NCBI GenBank assembly: GCA_029547025.1
Contig: JAKPQA010000144.1
Location: forward strand, 1-64,000
Length of the DNA stretch: 64,000 nucleotides
Direction: 5' to 3'
DNA from: Armatimonadota bacterium
GTDB lineage: Bacteria > Armatimonadota > Zipacnadia > UBA1398 > JAKPQA01
The notes under the pieces were generated by a model, which did not search any database, had not been told where the DNA came from, and was given only the letters and a program-made list of their open reading frames with translations. Positions 1 through 7,885 of the stretch are shown one piece after another. How positions within the stretch are numbered: the stretch's first letter is position 1; every line of letters starts with the position of its first letter. The position numbers and the translations under genes are program-made.

Positions 1-1358
1 GGGCTGATCGTCTTCTCGTCGGTGGGTATGGGTACAACATCGACTGCATCGAGGTAGAGGGAGGCCAGCGAGTCCCACTGGATGACCGCATCGACGGCCT
101 GGATCTTCATCGCGTTCCCGAGCTCGGGGGCCGTGGCAAAATGGGCCGACACATTGCGCTCGAACTCCTCGGGCGATATCCCGTTCGCTCTGAGCACTTT
201 GGGGGTGAAGTCGCCGATAGCACACGCCTTGGGTTCGCCGATGCCGACACGAACGCCGGGCTTCATCAGATCACGCAGGCCCCGTATGTTGTGGGGGTTA
301 CCGCGCTGGACCATGATCACGGGCACGAAGTAGGCCACGATCCGCTGGTCGGTGACGTAACCCCGCTCCGCCGCCATGGCCATGTAGTAGTCCTCGCCTG
401 GCATGTAGAGGTCCCCGGTCTCGCCGATGGTGATCTGGGCGAGCAGACAGCCTGATCCGGTGAACGTGGGCCGCACTGCGATGCCCGTCTTTGCTTTGAA
501 CTCCGTGATGAGGTCCTCTGCGGGCAAGCGGAGGCCGGCGCCGCAAAAGAGCAGTAGCTCGCCGCCCGTGCCATCCGGCTTGGATGTGTCGCGCATGCCC
601 ACGGCTCTCACGAGTTCTGCACGCAGGTTCTGACTACGGAGCACACGAGCCAGCGTTGAGTAGGCGGCATCGTCAGGGGTTCCCACGAGCCGAGCCGCCA
701 GGAGTCTCACTGCCGGCTGCCCGCACGCCCCGGGCAGGGGCACGGCCTCGACGCCGGGCGTGACCATGTGCGCGCCCACGAGTGCCGCCCCAAGTTCCCC
801 CGACGAGACAGCCGGAACAAGTCGGCCCGACTCCATGGCAACGATGGCGACCGAGCCCTTGAGGCCCGCGGCCTGCGTGGCGCTCTCCGAGCTCGTGGCC
901 CAGGCGCCCCCGTCGCTCTTCTTGACCATGCCAAGGGGTTTCCCGACCCGCGCCACGTCCTCGGGTGACCGGAGGCCCTGTGGGTTCCCGGGGGCCACCA
1001 CCATGACGAGAGGTATCTCGCCGAGCGTGATCCCGCTGCCCTCCTCCAGGCGCCCCGCCTTGTCGAGCGGCGTGAGGTCTTCGGCTCCCGTCGCGATAAC
1101 GACTCCCAGTGTGCTGGGCTGCTTCGCGGCTTCGACCAGTTCGTGGAAGGGCTTGGTCACCGTCGTGACACTGAGGCGTGGGTAGTCCTTCTCGATGGCA
1201 CGCCGGATCGCCTCGAGGGCCGGCTCGAGCTCAGTTCTGGCATAGAGGGTCACCGATCCGGTCGTGGTCCGAGCTCGGCAACCCACAACGTCCGGCAAAG
1301 TGGCCACGAGGGCCAACGCCACCAGTGCGATGGTCAGCGGCGCAGTCCGCTTCCTCAC
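1..1358 (-). CDS. Tandem ModA-like substrate-binding lipoprotein (3' end cut by window edge)
   Basis: The minus-strand frame is open from position 1358 off the left edge (452 codons seen). It starts with GTG (VRKRTAPL), followed by a hydrophobic stretch and a lipobox-like VVGC near residue 27, so it is probably an anchored extracytoplasmic lipoprotein. Two similar halves follow. Residues ~36-220 start SVTLYARTELEPALEAI. Residues ~245-452 start LLLFCGAGLRLPAEDLI and contain FTGSGCLLAQI and DLYMPGEDYY, the layout of ModA/WtpA-type oxyanion (molybdate/tungstate) binding proteins. A typical ModA is about 250 residues, so this is a fused pair of binding modules. An alternative GTG lies 12 codons upstream. 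The ligand is inferred from family only. Permease and ATPase genes would lie beyond the left edge, if present. Confidence 0.75.
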   Translation of the reverse strand, partial: MRKRTAPLTIALVALALVATLPDVVGCRARTTTGSVTLYARTELEPALEAIRRAIEKDYPRLSVTTVTKPFHELVEAAKQPSTLGVVIATGAEDLTPLDKAGRLEEGSGITLGEIPLVMVVAPGNPQGLRSPEDVARVGKPLGMVKKSDGGAWATSSESATQAAGLKGSVAIVAMESGRLVPAVSSGELGAALVGAHMVTPGVEAVPLPGACGQPAVRLLAARLVGTPDDAAYSTLARVLRSQNLRAELVRAVGMRDTSKPDGTGGELLLFCGAGLRLPAEDLITEFKAKTGIAVRPTFTGSGCLLAQITIGETGDLYMPGEDYYMAMAAERGYVTDQRIVAYFVPVIMVQRGNPHNIRGLRDLMKPGVRVGIGEPKACAIGDFTPKVLRANGISPEEFERNVSAHFATAPELGNAMKIQAVDAVIQWDSLASLYLDAVDVVPIPTDEKTIS

Positions 1359-1874
1359 AGGCCGCGCGGAGCCCCTCTCGTCGCTCCCAGACACTGCAAC
1401 CCCCCCACGGTACAGACCACCGGCCACCGAGCCACCGCGTGGAAACCGTCAGCCAAGGCGCCTTCGGAAGATGGGCACCGCGTCGGCGGATCCAGGCGGC
1501 GCAGACCGGGGAACGGCCATGGCCGACCCGGTGAGTGTACGCGCATGCGCTACCTGCGGCAACTGCACTCGCCGCGGTCGGCCGGAGTGATCCCATCAGA
1601 CGGAGGCCTGGCCTCGACAGCCGCGGCCCGGACGCACCAAGACCTAGGTACCAATTCGCGCGTGGAGGCTCCTTTGTGACACCAATCTGTAGGGGCGACG
1701 GCGGGACGGCAGGCCAAGCGCCCAATGTATGGGGGGGCCAGCAGGCGCCGCCGGCACGGGGGCGGAAGGGAACCCGGCCGGGGTGCGTGCCCTGGCCCCG
1801 GGGCCGCCCCGGGTTCACTCACCGATTGGAGCCGCGCGGCGCCGCCGGGAGCCTGTGGCCCGCGCACCACGCCC
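1359..1874. other. Divergent intergenic region
   Basis: These 516 bases separate the minus-strand binding protein from the plus-strand glycosidase-like gene, so both promoters should lie here. The long open frames across it are very Arg/Pro/Gly-rich, with no recognisable protein pattern, and are best read as high-GC artefacts. I see no clear consensus promoter or terminator. Confidence 0.5.
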
Positions 1875-3461
1875 ATGACACGTCGCGAATCGCTCAAGAC
1901 CGTTGCTCTGGCTGCAGCCAGCGCGTGGGCCGGTGGCCCATCGGCCTCCGCCGAGTCCAGCCCGAAGTACTCAGGAGGGAACCCCTTGCGCGGCCCCATC
2001 TTCAACCAGGATGACAGCGAGTTCTTCTCCGTCCGCGACCCGTCGGAGGTCAGCGGCGAGGCTGTCGACGCCTGGGTCGACGGGCTTGCCCAAGCCGGCA
2101 TTGGCACCCTCATGTCGTGCGTGTGCGCCATGGTGGCCAACTACGCCAGCAGTGTGTGGGAGACTCGCTGGACCCGCTACGACCCAGAAGGCCCCGACGA
2201 TCAGCCACTGCTCGCACACCTGGCGCCCGAGAGCGTGCCGGCGACTCGGCGCTGGATCGAGTCGGAGAAGCGCCTTGCGGAACTGGGTGTCAACTTTCAC
2301 GAGCGCGCCTTCGCGCGCTGCAAGCAACACGGGATCGGGGCCTGGGCCAGCATCCGCATGAACGACCTGCACGACTGCAATCTGCCCGAGAGCCCGCTGC
2401 TGAGCAGTTTCTACAAGGACCAGAGGGACCGTGGGCTGACCCGCGTGCCATACCGCTCGGGCGGGTGGCCTGAGCTGGCCCTGGATTGGGGGCGCGAAGA
2501 GGTCCGCGACCACTACATGCGGCTTGTTCGAGAAGTGCTGTCATTTCGGGGTATCGAGGGCCTCGAGCTCGACTGGATGCGCTTCGGCTGGCACTTCCGC
2601 ATCGGCCGGGAGGCCGAAGGCGGAGAGCTGCTGACTGACTGGATCCGCCGGGTCAGGCGGCTGTGCGATGCGGCGGCCCAGCGCGAGGGGCACCCGGTGC
2701 GTCTCGGTTGCCGCGTGCCGTCGACGCCCCAGACCGCCCGCATGCTCGGAATGGACGGTGCCGCGTGGGCGAGGGAGGGTCTGGTGGACCTGGTCGTCCC
2801 AACGCCGTTCTGGGAGACCTGCGAGTTCGATATGCCCATCGCGACCTGGAAAGGACTGCTTGAAGGCACCAACTGCGCGCTGGCCGGTGGGCTCGAGATC
2901 CGCTACCAGCCCTGCCGCGGCGGCTGGTCCAGCATGATGACGCCCGAGCTTGCCGCCGGGGCCGCCACTGCCGTTCTGGCCGGCGGCGCCGATTACGTCT
3001 ACCTGTTCAACTACTTCGCCAAGGGCCACCTCGATAACCTGTGGAGCCCCGAGAGCTACGTCCGTACCCTCTCCGCCATGCGCGGTCTCGCCACCCTCAA
3101 CAAGCTACCCCGCCGGCACGGGGTGACCTTCCGCGACATCGTCGCGCCGGGCGAGCCCTCTGGGCGGCTGTTGCCCGCGGAGCCCGGCCTGTCGATCTTT
3201 CGCATCCAGACCGGCCCCAAGCCCGTTGGCCGCTCGGTTCAGGTACTGCTCGAGCTCGAGGCCGCCGACGGTGCCGAGCCCGAAGCGCCTGGCGTCCGTG
3301 TGAACAGCGTCGAGTGCCCCGCGCCCACGCGCGAGGGCAAGGCCGTTCTGCTCTACCCGGTGCCCGATGCGGCGCTGTCGGACAGCGAGACGGTGATCGA
3401 GGCGACCTCGGCCGCGCGGATCATCCGCGTCGAGGTGGTCATCGGGGCGCCCGAGGCGTAG
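1875..3461 (+). CDS. Tat-exported glycosidase-like TIM-barrel protein (GHL10-like)
   Basis: 528 residues from ATG 1875, chosen because it begins with a twin-arginine signal (MTRRESLKTVALAAASAWA). The upstream in-frame part is low-complexity. The body reads as a (beta/alpha)8 barrel resembling glycosyl-hydrolase-like family 10 (DUF187 type): GIGAWASIRMNDLHD, then LDWGREEVRDHYMRLVREV and IEGLELDWMRFGW. The acidic residues of the LELDW strand end are the likely catalytic-site candidates. VDLVVPTPFWE and GADYVYLFNYF mark later strands. A beta-rich tail covers about the last 120 residues. Export by Tat suggests a protein folded before secretion; TatC is encoded at 50121-51065. Substrate unknown. 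It stands alone, with no partner gene on this strand nearby. Confidence 0.75.
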   Translation: MTRRESLKTVALAAASAWAGGPSASAESSPKYSGGNPLRGPIFNQDDSEFFSVRDPSEVSGEAVDAWVDGLAQAGIGTLMSCVCAMVANYASSVWETRWTRYDPEGPDDQPLLAHLAPESVPATRRWIESEKRLAELGVNFHERAFARCKQHGIGAWASIRMNDLHDCNLPESPLLSSFYKDQRDRGLTRVPYRSGGWPELALDWGREEVRDHYMRLVREVLSFRGIEGLELDWMRFGWHFRIGREAEGGELLTDWIRRVRRLCDAAAQREGHPVRLGCRVPSTPQTARMLGMDGAAWAREGLVDLVVPTPFWETCEFDMPIATWKGLLEGTNCALAGGLEIRYQPCRGGWSSMMTPELAAGAATAVLAGGADYVYLFNYFAKGHLDNLWSPESYVRTLSAMRGLATLNKLPRRHGVTFRDIVAPGEPSGRLLPAEPGLSIFRIQTGPKPVGRSVQVLLELEAADGAEPEAPGVRVNSVECPAPTREGKAVLLYPVPDAALSDSETVIEATSAARIIRVEVVIGAPEA

Positions 3462-4314
3462 GCGAGCGAGCCCAGTTCGAGGGCAGCCTTGGGCTCCTCG
3501 TCGAGCCCGGTGAGACGGCGGGCAGACGATACGTATGGATCAGCCACGTGTGCTCCTCGGGTGCCGAGCTGACCGCACAGGCATGGTGGCGCTATCACCA
3601 CACGGGTGACTGCGAGTGCCTATGAACGCACGCCTACCCGCTGCTGCGGAGCGCCGCGAGGGCGCCCGGGCGCTGACTGCGGGCACGCTCGCCGATGATG
3701 TGTGGGCAGCCGGCCTGCGCGGCGACTTGGATGGTCAGCACGACCCCGAGGATGTCTGGCTGGACCCGCTGTTCCCCTTTGGGAACTGGACACTGGGTAC
3801 GCGCGATCCAGCCACCGACCGGGTCTTGCAGGCGCCCATAGACCTGGCACCCGCGGGGTCTGTGCCAACCCGTGCCGCCAGGGCCGCACGGCCCACGGAA
3901 CTGTGCTCGGGCGGCGTAGACCCGCACAGGCGGCGCTGCGGCCGCGATTGCTCGCGCGAGGGCCGGAACGGTCACATCGGTCGGCACCGGCATCGACTCC
4001 AAGCTGGAGGCAGCCCGCCCGCGCACAGTCGGCCTGGTGTCGGCCAGAGCAGCGAGAAGCGCCGGTACGGCACGCCCGGGTGGCGGCCCAGTCCCGCGCG
4101 CGGCTCCTGGACCGTGTCGACCACCGAAGAGCTCCGGCAGGCGTTCGAGGCCGCCGAGGATGCCGGGCACATCGTCAAGGACAACCTCGTCGACACCCAG
4201 TCGTGGGAGCCGAAGTGAAGCAGAGATCGCGGCAACGGCCCATCTGAGTCGCCGCTGGAAAGTGAACTCCTGTTAGTGGATAGCAGACCCCGCCTGAGAT
4301 GCTCTGGGCGCCCC
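3462..4314. other. Long non-coding or decayed region
   Basis: These 853 bases lie between the glycosidase-like gene and the convergent DNA glycosylase gene. Several frames stay open for 100-200 codons because of high GC, but none has a ribosome site plus a coherent domain. The only protein-like signals are a HEAT-repeat-like stretch on the minus strand (separate entry) and a short helical segment on the plus strand near 4120-4218 (EELRQAFEAAEDAGHIVKDN). Best read as decayed genes. Confidence 0.45.
3940..4230 (-). pseudogene. Possible HEAT-repeat gene remnant
   Basis: In one minus-strand frame residues read AVPALLAALADTRPTVRGRA and TVPALARAIAAAAPPVRVYA. This is the spacing and composition of two PBS-lyase/HEAT repeats (xVPALxxALxDxxxxVRxxAxxxL). 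The segment before it (DEVVLDDVPGILGGLERL) also looks protein-like. After the second repeat the frame becomes Pro/Gly/Arg-rich and loses the pattern. HEAT tails are often fused to sulfatases or cytochrome-type proteins in carbohydrate-degrading bacteria, but no such partner is readable here. Could be chance in GC-rich DNA. Confidence 0.25.
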
Positions 4315-5121
4315 CTACACCTGGCACCTGGGGCAGATGAACGACGACGTGCTGCCGGTCTTGATCTTCTCGATGGCCGTGCCGCACTCGGGACACGGCT
4401 GGCCCTCGCGGTAGCCCACGAGGAACTCGGAGAAGCCGCCGGGCTTGCCGTACAGGTCCTTCTCATAGGCCAGCCCACCGAGCTTCGTGGCCATGGACAG
4501 GTGGTCGACGATGGCCGCGTGCAGCCGGGCGATGTCATCATCGCTCAAGCTCGGTATGGTCCGCTTCGGGTGAAGGCGCGCCATGAATAGCGAATCCTGT
4601 GCGTACACATTGCCGATGCCGGCGACGTTCCTTTGATCGAGCAGGTACTGCTTGATGGCGCCACGGCGTCCGCGGAGCATCTCGCGAAAGCGCTCGAGCG
4701 AGAACTCGCGCTTGTCCAGCGGGTTCACGCCGAGGTCGCATGTCATCTTGTGCCGGGTCAGGTCGTCAGCCGCGTGGATGTACCCAAACCACCAGAAGCG
4801 GAGCGTGAAGACGGACCCATCGTCGAGGTCGAGTCGTCCCTGATAGGTCCCGGGCAGGTCGCCGCCCGCCCTCGTGAGCCGGGCGTCGCCACCCATCCCG
4901 AGGTTCAGCAGCAGCCACGCCTCGGGATGCAGCTCCGTGAAGACCCACTTACCCCGGTTCTTGGAGCGCCCGATGATCTTGCCCTCGACGAGTTCCCGGA
5001 ACCGGCCCGCTGGTAGGTTGAGGCACTTCTCTTGCCGAATCTCGACGGCCTCGATGCGTCGCCCCGTCAGCGCCCGGTCCATCTGCTTCGCCAGGTGGTG
5101 TATCTCGGGCAGTTCAGGCAT
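4315..5121 (-). CDS. mutM: Formamidopyrimidine-DNA glycosylase family protein (MutM/Nei)
   Basis: 268 residues from ATG 5121, fixed by the family N-terminus MPELPEI: catalytic Pro2 after Met removal, Glu3 next. Bifunctional base-excision repair glycosylase/AP lyase acting on oxidised bases. The beta-clamp lysine is seen in KNRGKWVF. The helix-two-turn-helix lies in NVAGIGNVYAQDSLF, and the C-terminal zinc finger has the CPECG ... CPRC cysteine pairs. Length matches the family (~270). The internal sequence is divergent from textbook MutM, so a related Nei-like specificity is possible. It follows the GMP synthase subunit by 31 bases and is probably co-transcribed with it and hisF. Confidence 0.88.
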   Translation of the reverse strand: MPELPEIHHLAKQMDRALTGRRIEAVEIRQEKCLNLPAGRFRELVEGKIIGRSKNRGKWVFTELHPEAWLLLNLGMGGDARLTRAGGDLPGTYQGRLDLDDGSVFTLRFWWFGYIHAADDLTRHKMTCDLGVNPLDKREFSLERFREMLRGRRGAIKQYLLDQRNVAGIGNVYAQDSLFMARLHPKRTIPSLSDDDIARLHAAIVDHLSMATKLGGLAYEKDLYGKPGGFSEFLVGYREGQPCPECGTAIEKIKTGSTSSFICPRCQV

Positions 5122-5152
5122 GTGAAGAGCTCCGTCCGCTGATCGGGTTTGC

Positions 5153-6118
5153 TCAAACGACTTCCATGGTCGACGGTGGCTTGGGCGCGATGCCGTAGGT
5201 GACGCTGACGACCCCCGGAACGCCGGTAAGGATGCGGTCGGCGAGACGCTCCAGTGTCTCCCACGGTAGGCGTGTGGGCGTGGCGCGGCGCGCGTCGACG
5301 CTGTCCCAGCAGCGGATCTCGATCTGTAGACCAAAGTCCCGCTGGCCGTCGCGCATACCGGTGACACGGTCCTCGTGAAGTATGGCCATGTACTGAAAGG
5401 CCCCGGTGTCCTCGAGTTCCTCCTCGGTGATGGCCGTCGCTTTGCGCACGATGTCGAGCCGTTCGGCCGTCACTTCACCGATGATCCGCGCCGCCAGCGC
5501 CGGGCCGGGGAAAGGCATGCGGTCGTAGATCGACTTGGGGAGCCCCAGGCCCGCCGCAAGCTTCCGCACGCCATCCTTGCGGAGCTGGATCAGGGGCTCG
5601 AGGATGTGGTACCCGAATGCCTCTTGAGGGTCGATGCCCAGCTGTTCGAACACGTTGTGCTGGCGCTTGATCCCGGCCACCGTCTCGTCAACATCCGTCA
5701 GGATCGTGCCCTGCAGCAGGTGCTTGGCGCCACTGGCGCGGACCAGGCGCCCGAACACGGTCTTGTAGAAGGTCTGCGTCACGGCCTCGCGCTTCTCCTC
5801 CGGGTCCGTGATACCCCGCAGGGCAGCCAGGAACTCGTCACGGGCGTCAATGAGCTCCACGGGCACCCCGAGCTCCGCGAAGAGTGCGACCACTCGCTGG
5901 GGCTCGCCCTCGCGCATCAGGGCGTTGTCGACGAAGTAGGTCTTCAGGCGATTGCCGAGGGCCTTGTGGCCGAGCATGGTGACCGCCGATGAGTCCACGC
6001 CTCCGGAGAGAGCGTTGATGGCCCACCCGTCACCCACGGCCTGACGGATGCTCTCGACCTGCTCCTCGATGAACTGCTTGACGTTCAGATCGGCAGCGGC
6101 GATCTCATGAATGCTCAC
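5153..6118 (-). CDS. guaA: GMP synthase ATP-pyrophosphatase subunit (stand-alone)
   Basis: 321 residues from GTG 6118, which has a GGAGGG site about 10 bases upstream on the coding strand. The PP-loop SGGVDSSAVTM near residues 39-49 adenylates XMP. The C-terminal half carries the GMP synthase dimerisation domain (RMPFPGPALAARIIGEVT; GVVSVTYGIAPKPPSTMEVV-type end). The N-terminal class I glutamine amidotransferase domain of usual bacterial GuaA (~510 residues) is absent. This is therefore the two-subunit arrangement best known from archaea, or an ammonia-dependent form. No glutaminase subunit is in the window. It sits between hisF (38-base gap) and mutM (31-base gap) on one strand, suggesting one transcript. 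Confidence 0.9.
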   Translation of the reverse strand: MSIHEIAAADLNVKQFIEEQVESIRQAVGDGWAINALSGGVDSSAVTMLGHKALGNRLKTYFVDNALMREGEPQRVVALFAELGVPVELIDARDEFLAALRGITDPEEKREAVTQTFYKTVFGRLVRASGAKHLLQGTILTDVDETVAGIKRQHNVFEQLGIDPQEAFGYHILEPLIQLRKDGVRKLAAGLGLPKSIYDRMPFPGPALAARIIGEVTAERLDIVRKATAITEEELEDTGAFQYMAILHEDRVTGMRDGQRDFGLQIEIRCWDSVDARRATPTRLPWETLERLADRILTGVPGVVSVTYGIAPKPPSTMEVV

Positions 6119-6156
6119 GTGTGTGTTCCCTCCAGATCAGGAGAGGAGCCGCCCTC

Positions 6157-6921
6157 TCACAGATTCACCTCAACGCCGTGGTCGCGCAGGTACTCCTTAA
6201 CTTGGCGGATAGAGAAGGTCCCAAAATGGAACACCGAGGCGGCCAAGACCGCATCAGCATGGCCCTCAGTGACGGCTTCGTAGAAGTGCTCAAGGGTACC
6301 CGCCCCGCCACTGGCAATGACCGGCAGTCCCGTGGCGTCGGCGATACCCCGCGTGAGCGCGAGGTCGTACCCGCCTTGCGCACCGTCGGTGGCCTTGCTG
6401 GTCGGCAGAAGCTGCCCGACGCCCAGGGCTGCCATCTCGCGGGCGAACTCGACGGCGTCCTTGCCGGTGGGGGTGCGACCGCCGTCGATATACACTTCGC
6501 GGCCCGACGGGCAGCTCGGGTTGGCATCGGCATCGATGGCCACGATGATGGTGTCGCTTCCGTACCGCGCCACGGCCTCGCGGACCATGCCCGGGTCTCG
6601 GTAGGCCGCGCTCGAGATCGAGACGTGCGCGGCGCCGGCGGCCAATGCCGTGCCGACATCCGCGAGCGACTTGATGCCGCCCCCCAGCGTCAGAGGCACG
6701 CTGATGGCCTCAGCCACACGCGTCACGAGGTCGAACACGGTCCTTCGTCCCTCCACGGTGGCCGTGATGTCCAGGAACGCGATCTCATCGGCGCCGCCCT
6801 CTGAGTACGCTCGAGCCGCCTCGACCGGGTCAGCCGCATCACGGAGCTCGACGAAGTGAACACCTTTCACCACCCGGCCATCCTTGATGTCCAGGCACGG
6901 GATCACTCTCACAGCACCCAT
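6157..6921 (-). CDS. hisF: Imidazole glycerol phosphate synthase cyclase subunit HisF
   Basis: 254 residues from ATG 6921, the normal HisF length. In the cytoplasm it turns PRFAR plus ammonia from HisH into imidazole-glycerol phosphate (histidine pathway) and AICAR (purines). The two catalytic aspartates are present: VIPCLDIKDGRVVKG near the N-terminus and IIVAIDAD near residue 130. The second half-barrel phosphate site is VIASGGAG. The loop usually written TSxDxDG is here TSKATDG, keeping only the second Asp. A longer upstream open frame is low-complexity and rejected. No hisH or other his gene is adjacent; the neighbours are the GMP synthase subunit and mutM. Confidence 0.93.
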   Translation of the reverse strand: MGAVRVIPCLDIKDGRVVKGVHFVELRDAADPVEAARAYSEGGADEIAFLDITATVEGRRTVFDLVTRVAEAISVPLTLGGGIKSLADVGTALAAGAAHVSISSAAYRDPGMVREAVARYGSDTIIVAIDADANPSCPSGREVYIDGGRTPTGKDAVEFAREMAALGVGQLLPTSKATDGAQGGYDLALTRGIADATGLPVIASGGAGTLEHFYEAVTEGHADAVLAASVFHFGTFSIRQVKEYLRDHGVEVNL

Positions 6922-7129
6922 GGTGGAAGCTCCCTCCGGCCCGCCCGACGCCATGCCGGCCGAAGCGGCACGGGCACGTGCGGGCCAAGGCTTGGGTTCG
7001 GCGGGGCGCGGGCGCCGTCCTCCGCCTGGTCTCGCCATGCGGATGTGTGCGGGAGGCCTCGCCGCGCGAGCCGCGAATGCGTTGGGTGGCCGCCGACCGG
7101 CGGCGCCCGATGTAGGACGGGAGGCCACC

Positions 7130-7885
7130 ATGCGTGTACTGGTGCTGTGCGGAGTGCTGGGGCTCGCGGCCGTCACCGGGCCGAGTCCGGCCGCTGACGA
7201 GGCGACCGTCGTCGAACGCATTCGCGCTGTGCTGTGGGTCGGCGGCTTCGCCCATGACTTCGATGCCATCGCCGAGATCACACGGGAGTTCCTGCCGCGG
7301 CAGGCGCCCATCGACATCAGCGTCGTGCACGACGGCGGCTTCCTCGACGAGGCAGAGCTTCCAGATCTGATCATCATGAACCACTGCATCGAGTCGACCG
7401 AGGGCATCCTCACCGAGGCGCGGCAGAAGAGGCTACTCGACGCGATTCGGGGCGGTGTCGGTGTGGTGGCCATTCACGCCTCGTACTACTCATTCACGAA
7501 GTGGCCCGAGTTCCGCGAGCTCTTCGGGGCCACGTTCATGCAGCACGCCGAATCCGACATCCAGATCGAGGTGCGTGTCGTTGACGCGAAGCACCCGGTG
7601 GCCGCGGGGATCCCAACGACCTTCGAGGTGCACAGTGAGCTGTACGAGTCGACGCCCCTCGCTGACGATTGCCGCCTCATCGCGGTGGCGAAGCAGGTCG
7701 GCGGCGACAAGGAATGGCCCTCGGTCTGGGCCAAGCCCTATGGCAAAGGTCGCGTGGTGACCCTGCTGCCGGCCCACTGGCCGGACGCCTATCGCGTGGA
7801 CGCGTTCCAGCGCCTGATCGTGAACGCTTGCCTCTACGCAGCGGGACGAGGTGCGGCCGCCGAGGCCGCGGAGGAGGCCAAGTAG
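7130..7885 (+). CDS. Secreted ThuA-like domain protein
   Basis: 251 residues from ATG 7130, preceded by a GGGAGG site. A signal peptide (MRVLVLCGVLGLAAVTGPSPAADE) implies export. The rest is a ThuA fold (class I glutamine-amidotransferase-like, without its catalytic Cys): VLWVGGFAHDFDAI, LIIMNHCIES, GVGVVAIHASYYSF, LFGATFMQH, and the late WPSVWAKPYGKGRVV ... LLPAHWPDAY. ThuA proteins take part in trehalose and 3-keto-glycoside utilisation in rhizobia, and are abundant in sugar-degrading bacteria. The exact reaction of this subtype is unknown. Its stop codon overlaps the GTG of the next gene by one base, so it is translated as part of a three-gene unit. Confidence 0.8.
   Translation: MRVLVLCGVLGLAAVTGPSPAADEATVVERIRAVLWVGGFAHDFDAIAEITREFLPRQAPIDISVVHDGGFLDEAELPDLIIMNHCIESTEGILTEARQKRLLDAIRGGVGVVAIHASYYSFTKWPEFRELFGATFMQHAESDIQIEVRVVDAKHPVAAGIPTTFEVHSELYESTPLADDCRLIAVAKQVGGDKEWPSVWAKPYGKGRVVTLLPAHWPDAYRVDAFQRLIVNACLYAAGRGAAAEAAEEAK

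Noticed and set aside
1231-1818. Minus-strand open frame of 195 codons before the binding protein
   Set aside because: It is Arg/Pro/Gly-rich and out of frame with the real lipoprotein gene, whose signal peptide and domains are clear.
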